Assembly: GCA_000310025.1 (NCBI GenBank)
Contig: FN649743.1
Coordinates: 1,218,016 to 1,282,015 of the forward strand
DNA: 64,000 nucleotides
From: Ectocarpus siliculosus
Lineage: Eukaryota > Sar > Phaeophyceae > Ectocarpales > Ectocarpaceae
Direction of reading: 5' to 3'
Shown here: positions 1 through 11,771 of the stretch, in pieces
How the letters are laid out: every line of letters begins with the position of its first letter
Numbering within the stretch: the first letter of the stretch is position 1
Notes under the pieces: generated by a model
Seen by the model: the letters and a program-made list of their open reading frames with translations, nothing else
Databases searched by the model: none
What the model was told of the DNA's origin: nothing
Program-made: the position numbers and the translations under genes

Positions 1-249
1 GAACAAAATTTTTCACCAAACCAAAGGGTAAGCAAAGATGGTATTCATACTTTCTTCCTGTAAGTATCGGAGCCGCTGCCAAAAATATCACCGATATCTT
101 CGTATAAACACTCCGTTCGGCATCAAATCGCGATTTTACTCATTCGGGGTTCGCACATTCATTCCGGAGGAGATCCGACAGGCCACCGTCTAATTGGATC
201 TGTCTTAGTTTGCAATATTAAGGCCAAACAGCAAGGGTGTTCGCCTTAC

Positions 250-453
250 CAAATGCTCCGTCTTCGACGTAGCAACCATCATGGCATGCTCGACATCGGC
301 GGCTCCGAACACCTTAGGCTTGGTCCAGGTTGTGACACCCGTTGTAGCGTTCAGCCAGTAAGGTAGGTGCGTCGTCGGATCAATGAACTTGGAGATTTTT
401 GCTTGAGCGAGGCGGATCGCGCGGCAGCGCGCGCAGTACCTCCTTCCAAGAGA
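250..453 (-). other. Cys-pair plus WW-like exon of the multi-IQ gene
   Basis: A 68-codon exon, phase 0 at both ends, acceptor GCGCGCAG and donor GTAAGG. It begins with a YCARC cysteine pair and continues into a WW-like motif, with YWLNATTGVTTWTKP carrying the second Trp-Thr-Lys-Pro signature. The first aromatic position is Phe/Ile-Asp-Pro rather than a clear tryptophan, so the WW fold is degenerate or atypical. WW domains bind proline-rich ligands; whether this one does is unknown. Confidence 0.65.
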
Positions 454-3400
454 CTGCGCGCGTGAGCGAGGTCATGTATTGGGAGGTGTTAGAAACGGAT
501 TTGCAAGCTATTGGTGAACACGTATTTCGTTCACCTAGCGTAGAAAGCAAGACTGTTGCGGTACTTGTCTTTGTGCCCACTCGCCTGCAATTTGACCACC
601 TCCAGTGACTCTAACGCGGTTCTGGCCACTTTGTCGCTCTCCAGTTGCTTCTGCCTGAATCGTTTACGGCCGAGGTATCCTCGAATTGTCGCCTGAATCT
701 TGTTTGCCGATCGGAACACAAACCTGAGATGCGACGAGACGAGAATTTAGGGAAGGGGAGCGTGGATCTCGCTAGCTGTTCTCCTGGCCCTTGTCGTATG
801 ATGAGCATGATAGCCCACCGGTAGACGAAATAAAATCATCCCCTCAGTGTTAGCACTCTTGCATCGTCTTACTGTGCCTACTTGAGGTGTCTGAGTGACC
901 GGGGTTTCTTGTGGGGCCGGACGTCACTCTGAACGGCTATGTACTGCCACCTATTTTTACGCTGCGTACCGATTGGAGAGGCTACTGATGATGCGATACG
1001 ACGCTATCTTGACCGAAACAATGCGAGGTATCTGAATGGAGCCACCGACAGTACCTCGAACTACCCAAGAAGAAAGCTGGAAACCTTAACTTCAGAGCAT
1101 AGTGATAGGCTGCTTGGTGATGTTGGATTACCTTTCACCCGCTTTTTGGCAAAACTTGCGGTATTCCGTGGCTCCGGGAGCTTTGAGCACCTTCCCCTCA
1201 ACCAGCTCCAGCAGCCTCGCGGCCTTGGCTTTGAAAGCAAGGAAGTCACGAAACCGCTTGGTCTTCATCGTAAACCAGCCACAAACAAGCGGTCATGACG
1301 GGGGAGAGTGGGAGGGGAGCGTTTCACTGACGGACTGTGAGGCGGCTGACTGTCGATTCAAACATGTCTACGGTTGTCCCGTGTCTTCACCCTTTCCGTC
1401 TGCGAGAAACGTGTCAAGCATCACCAGTTGATTGATCGCTCGGATGGTGTCGAATGTAACCAACTCCTTCCAGACTTTGGAAGCACTTCTCAGCGTTCGA
1501 GTTTCAGCAACCTTTTCTCCCAAGACGTGGCGTGTAGTTTATCCCGCAAATGCAGGCGAACCCACACTACGTGATCGGGCTCATTTCTTGTCGTCGCTGG
1601 GTCCACAACAACAGTCTCAATCACCGATTGTTGTTCTTCACATGTTTGTGTCGTTCAACAATCGTTGTCTGCCACGAGGCTACGTTCGTCGGGTCTTGTC
1701 TATTTTACCTGCGCCACATAGGGTCCGACGTCAAACTTGCCGTGGCAATCGCGGTAGTTGTATGAACCTCTTCCAGACTTAAATTTGACTTCTTTCTTAC
1801 CTTCGGGAAGAGGGTGGCCGCTACCACGTTGAGGGCAGCAGCGAATTGCGCGTACGTGAGGGTCTTCTCGTCTTTGTCCTTGACCTGCGTCATACGAGGC
1901 GAGGCGATGTGATAGTCGACGTCGCCATGCCTCCGTTGTGTTACCATCCGTGAAACGAAACAACAAGAACCACATGTGTGTGGGTGGTCTACATTTTCGC
2001 GAGTGGTTGAGCATCAGTTTCTGTCGGTGGAAAAGCATATCGGATGAGGTGAAGATACCTATTCCTCCACAGCAGGATGGGGACACATGTGCAGCAAACG
2101 GGGTTAGCAATGGTTTCGATCATAGGTTTCGTCGTCGACGTTGGTTGCTGCCTCTTTCTCTTCCTGTTCCTTATTTGTTCCATGTCCTATCTAGTTGGCG
2201 TACTACTTTGGGGATAATCGCGTCTCTCAGACGCTGATTTGATGATAGGGGCGTTCTGCAGGGATGTGATAGGTACACGACAGAATCAAATTCTTTTCGT
2301 AGAAATAGGCGGTACTCTGCGTTGGCCCGTCAAATGAAAAGTTGGTTGAAGATCACACTCTACCATCGACGGGACGCAATGGATTGCGTTCATTTCAACC
2401 CCCCAAACTTGTTCATACTTGTTTAGAATACGACTGCTTCATGCCAGCCCTGGAAACACAAGCGACCCCAAAACGCGCCTATTTGTTGTCGTGGGGTTAC
2501 GGGCGTGCAACATGCTGAACAAAGGTGATATTGTTGGCATGGACATACATGTACTTGTGTTGTACCCACCCTGGCGAAGACAAGGTCGACATCGGTAGCG
2601 AGGAACGAAGAACTAAACACCCCAGGAGTGCTTGCGAACAGCTTGTTGAACGCCCTGCCTTCAAGGCGGAAAGAACCTGATCCTTCTTCTCCGCTCCGTT
2701 TCACCGCAATTTTTCTGAAAGTTTCAGGAGGAAAAGAGGGCTTGAGGGTTCGCTCCAGAATGACCAGGCTCGAAGCTGGCGATGGGAGGTGGTACTGAGG
2801 TTGGTGACGACGGGAAACCTAAGTTGTTCTCGAGCTCGAGCAGAACAGGTACGGGGGTAAAAGAGGGACGGAAACTCCGAGGCTAGGACCGGTACGGTCA
2901 TACAAGTCCCTCGGGAAGATACTGTTGGGACGATGGAAGTGAGCCGTAAGCTCACCGGAATATGAACTGTGTGACTCCATCACCCCTGCAGGTCGGCGCA
3001 GCGGCTCCCTCCACGATAACCCTTAACAAAAAAAATCGGGGAAGATACTATCAATCACCGGGGCTTGATATCGAAGTGCAGAGAGCCGAGAGTGCTGAGC
3101 CGCATTTGTGCAGCACCGCCCCAACGTCGGTGGGTCTTGCTCTCGCCAACCAAGGAAGAAATCAGGGCTTCAGTGTGGACGCTATTCGCGAGTCCCTCGC
3201 CTTGGACAGTGAAACCCGTGCAACCGACAACTATATCCTCGAATAGGGTTGCCGCCGTATGATTGTCAGGACGGCCAACGTTTGCCGCTCACACGTAAAA
3301 GAGAGCATAGGGCTGCTTCTACCACCACATTGTTCCCATCCGCGCGGGTGGGATGCGGTCAACGACTGCAGTGCCAAACGGTGTGATACGGAATGTATGA

Positions 3401-6400
3401 CACTCCCTGTCGTACTCATCACCACACACCTCAGTCTGGCTCTTTCGACGCAAAAGCGGCTCATTTCCTTGGCCATTGTGGTCATCTCCCACTCGATTTG
3501 CTTCGCCTTGACCAGCTTGTTGCGCCGCCGTCTGGCCAGGTATCGGCGTGCGGTGGCTTGTATCGCGATTGCCGGAGCTGATGTCGTGACGGCTTCTCGC
3601 CTCACACGAGCTGCCAGAGATCGAGCCTGCAAATATAGCGAACGTAGGGAGTAGGCAAAAATGGGCGGTTGTCAATTTGTTGCAGACTCTACTAGTTTCG
3701 TTCGACCACATTTAGGACTTTTGGTTCAAGACAGCTGAGGGTTTGGGGGGGGTTGGATGGAAGGAGGAATTATGGTGCTTATCGTTGAGGTGTGTCGAAT
3801 GGTTGTATGCTTGTATCGTGATACTTGTAGTCAACAGCCATCCCGAAGGACGTAGTACAGGCTTCAGCGACGGACAAATTTTCTTTCGCGAGTAGTGCAA
3901 CTTGCACTTGGTGTTGATGAGCAAGGAGACAGCCGGCCGACGGCCCCGTGCCTGGTCTCAATTTGCGATAGCTTGGAGGCGAGATCCACCCCCTAGGTAT
4001 TGCTACGTCCGGCACCACCGAGAACAAGTTGTTCAAATAAACTACATTGGTAGATAGAGATCCCGCTTAAGGCAACGATCTCCATCACCTGCGCTCCCCG
4101 TAGCCTTCGCTGCAGCACAGTGGCAGCCTGAACGCGTTGTCGCCTGTCTGCAGCGGCGCGCTTCCCCAGGAAACCCCTCCAGACCTGAAAAAGAGGCCAT
4201 AAAGAAAAAGAGGCCATAAAGAAGGACTTCGAGAGCATCTCAATAGCTTTCGTAGCAAACGTTTGCCACCGATATATCGCTCTGCGTCGTAGCGCCACAC
4301 GCGAACAAAGAACCCATCGTACTTGGCTAGTGTAGCTGAACTCGAACGTTTTAGTCCGGCAATATCGACGTCAAAGTTCCTCGTGAACCAAGTACCCTTG
4401 TGAGCGCCTGGAAATCGACCTAACTTTGGCTTGATGTGACTTGACTCACTTTTTGTACCCTGACAGCTCGGAGGCCGTATCGCCGAGACTTGGCCTCCAC
4501 CCTTGCGCGTCGTCCCCTGAAAACACGCTGGAGGTTGTTTGCTGCCTGGTAGTCCACAACGAGAGAATCAACTAGACAGTATCGTGAAACCATCGAAGAG
4601 ACGTGGAGTTGTAAAAATAGTGCTGCAGAGAGTCTCCCGACACAAGAGGTAGTCTCGCAGAAATTTGATACCGTTCAAGAGTTTCGTTATGGACTGATAC
4701 AGAACCACACCTTTCAAGTTGAATCATCGAACGGGCGAGGAGTAGTTGCAAGATACCCGTTCGTTGTCTCAGGTTTTCGAACCAATAATTAAAATTTCCA
4801 CCGAGTGCACCCGACATAGTTCCTTTTCTGCTTTGGAAGTACAAGCGTCAAACATCAGTGCAACTTGGCATCAGAACACAAAGTTGTATGCTTCGCACCC
4901 TGTACTGTGCTTCGCGGCGGGCTTCAGCATCCTGTCGACGTCGTTGAACCCTCATCCGCCGAATCCGCACGACCTTGGTCATGAGAGAGTGCAGTATGAC
5001 GACGGAGTGAACACGAGCATGTAGGGGGACGCGAGTCACGCGATCGCCGAACCGCGAGTTCTAGCACAGGAACGTGTAGTGGGGGGGGGCTTCGCGCAAC
5101 TTGGGGTATATTTTGGCAGGAAGGGACCGCCCCAGGCTGTTGCTCTCAAAATTGTCACGTTCCAACTCAGACGTTGCTCGGACACCATCTATGTCAAGCC
5201 ACAGCAGCTCCATGCTTACTTACTGAAACTTGTGTGGGCCCCCTTCTTTGTCTGCAGTCGAAACCCTAACGCAATCCTCTACCGTGTCAGGCAATAAACA
5301 CCTGTCTGTGAAATCGACACCAGATTCGTAGACGAGAACAGCCGACTGCAAGTTCGTACGGCAACATCAAGGGTCAATATCAGACCTGTCGGTGGCTCCT
5401 GAACAACGCCTGAATCTTGGTGGCAGCTTTTCTGTCCGTCGACTCCTGCCAAGGGTTAATTGCTCGTCTCTTGTCGGCCAGCAATATCTGTTACATTGGG
5501 ATTCAAAAGAGGAAAGGTTTGCTGCGTTTGTCGCCCTTGGTAGAAAGAACGACACCCACGAGATGTTCGCAAACGCCTCGAGCAGACTCCATAGCTGTTA
5601 TCGTAGCAGTCAGCACTCCCGTGCGCTCGGGCAACTGCAGGCGGTAGTGGAAGAGGCGCGTTGATCCGATCATGGATCCGAAGAGTGACACGATCAGCGA
5701 TGGCCGTTGTACGAGATTGAAGAGTGGGTAGGATAGAGGTATCATTCTGATACAGAAAAAGGACATACCAACACAGGGTACGCCTATACTTCCGACATAA
5801 GTGTTGAACTGTCAACGATGTTTAGTCGACTAATAGACGTTCGTAGATTCGTGCTGTGCTCGAGACAATTTAATCCAATCCTGGTATTCACGCAGATTCT
5901 GTTGAGGTACGGCCACTAACGGCTGTTGCGAGATGCAATTAAGCCTCTTTTCTAAGGTGTTCCTCAATAACCGGTCCCTGCACACCACTCTTGCAACTTT
6001 TCGGTACGATTTCCACTCCCTGGGTGGTTGGGCGCGGTGTTACCTCTGAGGAGGTTCGCTACGCCAAAGCAGGAAAGAGCAGCACGTGCCAAACCTTGAG
6101 AGCGACAGGATCGATGATGTAGGGCATCCCTTTCCCCTGGGCGGACAGTACGGCCCCTTCCCGTGCTGCAACAGCCTTGATCCTCGGTACCTCTATCGTG
6201 CGGTTCCTCAAAGCACGCTCCGCGTCCATGGTTGACACCAGCTGCTCTCTGGTAGATATGATAGGTTTTAGGATGGTTGGGAGCCGAGAAAATCGAATCG
6301 CTATGTTCATGAGCAGTAACGTCCTTGTTTCAAGCGCAAAGTTGTTGGCTAGTGATGTCGCATGCAATCCAGAAGATGTGTTTCCCGGAGGCGGGGTTTG

Positions 6401-9400
6401 CCTCGCAGAATGTGCGATGCTTCGATAATTGAACATGTAGGGGCAGATGAAATTCCATTTAGGGACTCTTTTCCTTGAATCGTAGCCATCAGCAGTGTTC
6501 TCAGACTGTACCCCCAAGACCTGGATTGGGCGCATGTGCATACCATGATATGTATCTCAAGACTCAAATACTCCCATTCTTCCTCACTTTGATCGTTGGA
6601 AGCGCCTCTCGTCCACCCTGTTCCAAGCGATCTTCCGCCTGACGATACTCTGAATTTTGATCGCGGAGGCTATTTCATCCGCGTATCTTTGCGACAATGA
6701 AGCGTCGTCATCACCATCACCATCACCATCACCATCAAACAACAGCGTGAACGTCGGGAGTGGGGCGGGGGGCAGTGTCCGACTTTAGTGTCGTGTGTTC
6801 GACTTGTGACATCCCACTCAATCCGTTTGAAACAAAGCACTCTATAGGCGAGTCAAGATAACTGCGTGGCCCTAGACCGCAAGCAATCTTTGATGTTTGG
6901 TTGGGAACGCAGACGGGCAGAAGCTTCGCAGAATGACTTGCACGGGCGGGTTTCAACTGAACCCGAGCATTTGTTCCCTTCAAGAACAGTAATCCAGGTC
7001 AGCCCTTCTCAATATGAAATGCTTTGTACAGATGAGGCCAACCTTTCCCTCCGCCTACCAATCTTGTCGAGGTTGTGAAACGAACTCAGCAGTGCTAGCT
7101 CCTACCTGATCAAGAATGCCTCCTTCCTCTTGTGCAGCTCCTTCTTGGCGAGATAGACCCTCGCGGCGCGCTGGATTCGGATTGCTCGCGTACGCTTGCC
7201 TATCCGTACGAGGGCGCTGAGGTTGCGTTTCAGCACGCGCGACCGCCAGACGGCCTGTATCCTGGTCACAGCCCCCTCTCTCCGAAAGCGCTCCTGGAGA
7301 TTTCCACACCTTCACCAAGTGCGGTGCGGACAGAATTACAGCTGTAGCGTAGTACTGGTATTCCGACAGGATTGTGCATCAAAAGACATGTTCTTTTACT
7401 GGATACATCGCTGGAGCGCATGGCATGAAGCGTTTTAACTGTGAAAAGCGAGGACCAGAAGCAGAGATATAAGACTCCAACGAAATATAGCATCCACGTG
7501 TTAACAACACTACTTCTAAAGTACACCCCACACTACCAGGGTTAAAGTAGAGCGGGTTGGTGGTTGACGTATGGCAGACGGGGATTTCTCCCACCTGCAG
7601 TAGCTACTGAGCGATTGTGCAGGTGCTTCCGACATACCCATTGGGCATATATTATAGCACATAAGTTGAATGTGGTAACCTTTTTTCAAACAGAGCCTCC
7701 CGCCTAGCTTGGGCTTCCACTTTGGCAGCAACCTCCGCGCGAAGTTTTTCTCTGAACTCTCTTTCACGTTGCTCTTCTTCTTCTTCAGCTTCTCTAACGC
7801 GTCTTTGCTCCTTCCGCCATCTCCGGGCGCGAGCACGAGCGTTCTTTTGCCTTTAGGCGTACGAAAAGTACCGATTCAGCATAAATGTGTGAAGCACGAC
7901 GCAGATTGTCAGAGACGGAGAGTGTCATGCTATTCCATGTCAACATCGTGGCACATTGTAGCATTGTGAGGTAGGCGGAAGAGATGCCTTAGAATTACAG
8001 GACATCCGTCGCAGACGAGCGGCTCGAATATTCCATTTCAATGGAGATCTAATGCACAGTGCTTTAGGCGGCTTCTGTAGGCTACACCATAGCGACCGAT
8101 ATTGAAAAAGGTGAGGTTACTTCGACGTCGGACAAGTTAAAGAACGTCACGGGTGTACCACATAAGGGCAAGTGATAATCGGCTGGCTTTCTGTTTGTCC
8201 ATTAAAGACAGAACGACGAAAGTTGTTCGGTATGAACGGTGGCGTACTGGAGCGGCGTGCTACGGAAGTCGCGTATCGCAACCCTTACCTCACAGCCCGT
8301 TGCACCCTGCGTGTGGCCTGCAACAGGCACCGCCTCCGTTGCGCTCGTCGGCGACCGCTCTCCCCACGAATCCACCTCTGCAGCGTCAACGCTTGATTTT
8401 GCCTGCGTTGTACAACTCGTTCCACCACACGCTTGGCGTGTCGGTCCTGACATGAGCATTTTTAGTTCTTATCGTTGAGTCTTGTCCAATGTTCGGTTTA
8501 AGGGACGCAGCCGCAAGGTAATGGCGGGCCAGTGTGTGCCAGCTTTTGAAGCAACAATCGACGGGAAAGTTCTCACAGCTGACCACTGCTTTGTGCCTTG
8601 TTCGGAAGCGTACAGAAACGTTTTGCATCGTATCTCCTACTGGTATTGTGCCATATCCGATACGTTAAGGGTAGGGGCATTCCCCGTGTGGCGTACTCGG
8701 TCTTTTGCCGCACAGAACCAACGACTGCGCAACAACCTTATTGCGGCTGGACCTGAGCGTTTTCTCTCACCTGGTTGTCTCTGAGTCTTCGCCTTTCCGC
8801 AGCTTCCGTGATGGCTAGCGTTCGCCGCAAAGAGCGTTGAATAAGCACTGTCGCACCCAGATACCCCGCGAGTACGCTTTCTCCAGACACAGTCTTGACG
8901 GCGCGGTGGATTTGGTTGGACGATGGAAAACTGTAGTCAGGACATGCAGTGTCTGATGGTGTACTCACCTTCCACAATCCGAAAGCATTAATATAGAAAA
9001 CGTAAGCGTTCTCTTCTTGTACGTATATGCTCCGATCGTATTCTCAAACCCATCAAGATTACCCGGTGTTTGTGCACATCACGTATTCTCTCTTCCACAG
9101 CTACGACGACGTAAGCCCAATAACCTAGTAGCCTTGTGTCTCGGATCAAAGAAAATAGCACGTCGTTTCTCACCTTCCATTTACGAAAGGCCAGGAGCAA
9201 GAACTCCTTCTGGGCTCTGAATTGCATCGACGAGAACAAGGTCTTGGCTAGGTCCCTGAGAAGAACATTCCCCTTTGCACCCAGTTCGTCCGCCGCCCTT
9301 TCCTGCTGTACCCCTTCATCCGTACTACCTTGTTGTGTTCCCCGACCAACAGCTAATGCATCCGCACCCTCCATTTTCGTGGTATGTTGCAGCCGCTGTC

Positions 9401-11444
9401 TTTGTGCGGCTCCTATTGCGCGCAACTCCCGAACAGAGAGAACGGAAGGGCTGCCGGATCGCCGAGCCTCAACTTTGTCCTCCGGCTCGCCCAGAAGGGT
9501 ACGCAACCGGCGCAGATTGTCCGCGAGATCCTCGCGATGCTGGGACTCGTCTACCCCGATGACCTTCATGCGTTCGCTCATTTCTAGACCCTCTTCGCTT
9601 TCTTCTGCCGATGCTCCTGCTGTTGTTGCTGTTGCTGCCGGTTCACTCGGGCCTCGCCCATTCGAGCGTCTTATCTTGGTTGTGCTACGGCTGAAAGGCG
9701 AACGTTTCGGAGAACCCGTGATGGGCGAGCTAGAGTCCAACGGGTCTTGAAAACAAGACGGGCTAATTGTCGGAAGAGTTGTCGTTTTGTCCGGTCTTAA
9801 AAGTCCGGCCAGGACACCGTTGCTGTGTTCGGTAAGGCTTTTTGCCACGGCCGTGCTTTTGGCGGCCGCCAGTACCTCCGTTCGACTGGTGATCGTTGCC
9901 GTGAGATCGTCTATGTCAGTTTCGACTAGGCCCACTTGTCTGCGGCCGATGGTGGAGTACAGGCCACCTGGTTTTTTTCGGTCGAGCTTCTGCGCCGAAA
10001 AGTTTCTGGCGGCTTGTTCGACGCGCTGTGGCAGCAATGGGAGCGCGTGAAGCCCGGAAGTAGCAAGGCGGCAGGGGGGCGTACGAAATATCATACAACC
10101 GCAACTTGGCGGAAAACAATCACCCTATGAGTATGAAGAATACAACAAGATAGTTGCGATTTCACATGGACACAAACATTGTCCTTACGCCATGTACCAT
10201 GAGTGAACCACCGTCGAACGCCAGTATAGTAACAGTTGGAAGAAACAGGATTGGGCGCATCTACCTGAAGGTTCTCAAGTTCGCTTTCTTCCGGCCGAGG
10301 AAGGCGCCGAATTCTCTTTGACGTCCTAGGAGATATGAGGCTTACTACTGCTGCGCCGGCTGAAATTGGGCGCGGCGGGTAGTAGTCGAATGAATCGTGT
10401 TCGCACGGAGATTTCGTTGAGCACCGCAGACTCGATCGAGAGCTCGATCTTTGACCATCATTGTTGTCATGTAGTGTCGACGATGATGCCAACACCGCTG
10501 TAGTGAGAGCCTCGACATGACGTCCCAGAGTGTCATAGCTTTGGCTCGGCCTGGTCTCTGGAGTCTGATTCGTCTTGCTCCCACCTAGCACGAATCCAAT
10601 GCTGCCTTCACCTCGTCTTTGGAACCTAGTGCCCTCTTCAAGCAGAACGGTACGCCCACCGCTTGTATGCGGTGACCCGTCATTTTGTGCCGTTTGGAGT
10701 TTTTTTCCGTCACCATTCGCTCGGCTATTCTCGACAGTTTTCAGTCGGTCGAGCTTGTGCTCTAGCTCTTCTTGCTTTGCCCTAGACGTCCCGATATTTC
10801 GAGCCCTCTTCGTGTTAGGGTATGGTCTCTTGCCGAGACGGCCGACAGCAGCTGAGCCGCTCAGTGCCAAGGGAGCACGCGCGCCGCCGTGGCCAAATGC
10901 CCTTGATGAACAAGCTCCATGGTTCACGGATAAGTATGCCTGTTTGCACGCGGTGGACCGAGTACACGATGGTCGCTAAGAATACCTGGAGAGTACCACA
11001 ACGCACATTATTTGCTTTGTAGTTAATCATGGAAGTGTATACGAGTAGTAACATTGCTACCCAAACCCTTACACCTTTGAGAAACAAATCTCCGACACTT
11101 TGTTGTACGGCAACTACTGCTGTACACAGCAGTACAAAGGTACATAAACAAAACAGCAATATTGTGTATACTATGACTCCAGTCAATGAATGCACTGTTA
11201 ATTGTGTAACCTGTACGATCTCGTCTGCCTCTTCAGCGGGATCGAGCACGTGTTTCGCCGGCAGCTCCTTCTTTACGGGGCCCACGCGCCTTCGGCTGGC
11301 GAAGTCGTCGAGGAGCTCGTGGTATGAACAACTGTCATGTTCAAGCCTCGACAGACGGTCTAGGATGCATGGTAGCGTGACCTCGCCATCAAGGTCATCG
11401 CAACCGGCATGCTGACGAACCCGAACCTCGGCGGTAGCAGCCAT
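250..11444 (-). CDS. Large multi-IQ-motif protein with p25-alpha and WW-like domains (3'-partial)
   Basis: Likely a calmodulin-binding cytoskeletal or ciliary scaffold; this role is inferred from domains. Phase-consistent exons, 5' to 3': 11211-11444 (ATG at 11444), about 10265-10828 (this acceptor is a guess), 9174-10025, 8969-9010, 8771-8893, 8289-8446, 7680-7850, 7106-7309, 6588-6686, 6095-6248, 5386-5487, 4899-4973, 4450-4545, 4089-4184, 3430-3626, 2570-2714, 1801-1884, 1425-1511, 1132-1262, 600-723, 250-453; roughly 1320 codons in the window. The N-terminal third is Ser/Arg-rich and low complexity. IQ motifs sit in exons at 8771, 8289, 7106 (two), 6588, 5386, 4450/4089, 3430 and 600, for example AIRIQRAARVYLAKK and AIAIQATARRYLARRRR. 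Exon 7680-7850 is an Arg/Glu-rich coiled coil. A p25-alpha domain spans 2570-2714 plus 1801-1884, and a WW-like exon is 250-453. No stop codon was reached, so the gene continues beyond base 1. Single-base errors in weak exon borders (8969-9010, 10828) are possible. Confidence 0.8.
1801..2714 (-). other. p25-alpha (TPPP-like) domain, two exons
   Basis: Part of the multi-IQ gene. Exons 2570-2714 and 1801-1884 join in phase 0 and together read as one p25-alpha domain of about 76 residues. The diagnostic strings are TDVDLVFARV at the end of the first exon, followed by VKDKDEKTLTYAQFAAAL in the second; this matches the family pattern TDVDxVFxKVK...R-T-I/L-T-F-xx-F-xxAL seen in tubulin polymerisation-promoting proteins. 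Known family members bind or bundle microtubules and are typical of ciliated eukaryotes. Microtubule binding here is inference. Confidence 0.8.
3430..8893 (-). other. IQ-motif array encoded one or two motifs per exon
   Basis: Consecutive exons 8771-8893, 8289-8446, 7680-7850, 7106-7309, 6588-6686, 6095-6248, 5386-5487, 4899-4973, 4450-4545, 4089-4184 and 3430-3626 carry IQxxxRxxxxR-type motifs. Some are canonical (ATKIQALFRSHRQ, ATVLQRRLRG). Others are cut by an intron: the end of exon 4450-4545 (RAVRVQK) and the start of 4089-4184 (VWRGFLGKR) form one motif only after splicing. IQ motifs bind calmodulin or related EF-hand light chains. The regular arrangement suggests growth by exon duplication. 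Confidence 0.8.
6704..6738. repeat. Microsatellite of CATCAC units
   Basis: TCATCACCATCACCATCACC and onward, ending CATCAAAC, about five hexamers in the intron of the multi-IQ gene just upstream (on the minus strand) of exon 6588-6686. Nothing else in the segment is notable. Confidence 0.85.
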
Positions 11445-11771
11445 TGTACATGCTCCTCGAGAGGGCGCGAAGCGCACTTGTGCAGGCAACAGAGGAACAA
11501 GGAACAGGGAATAAGGACCATGAGCTGACCGTGAGACCGTGCAACATTCGTGACTCGTGACCGGGTGGCCGTTTTTTTTTTGTTCCCTTGACGCTGATTG
11601 GCCGAAAAAGTGACAGTCTCAAGCCTCTCGGTTCCCCTCTTCCCTTCTCATGTCGCACGTCTCATGTCCTGCAGCATTTGCGAGGGCTCGGTCGGCCTCT
11701 TGCTCACGTTTTCACCGTCAAATCACACCACTGCCTGAGTCACCAGATCCCCGTAGGAGTACCTGTAGAGA
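11445..11771. promoter_or_regulatory. Short head-to-head intergenic spacer, probable divergent promoter region
   Basis: About 330 bp separate the ATG of the minus-strand multi-IQ gene (11444) from the ATG proposed for the plus-strand copper ATPase (11772). The stretch contains a nine-T run near 11572 and no convincing exon. No TATA box or other named element was recognised, so promoter function rests only on the divergent arrangement. If the ATPase has an upstream 5' exon, the true spacer is shorter. Confidence 0.4.

Noticed and set aside
1-249. Further exon of the multi-IQ gene
   Set aside because: A coding segment may exist but no splice borders or motif could be supported in the first 249 bases.
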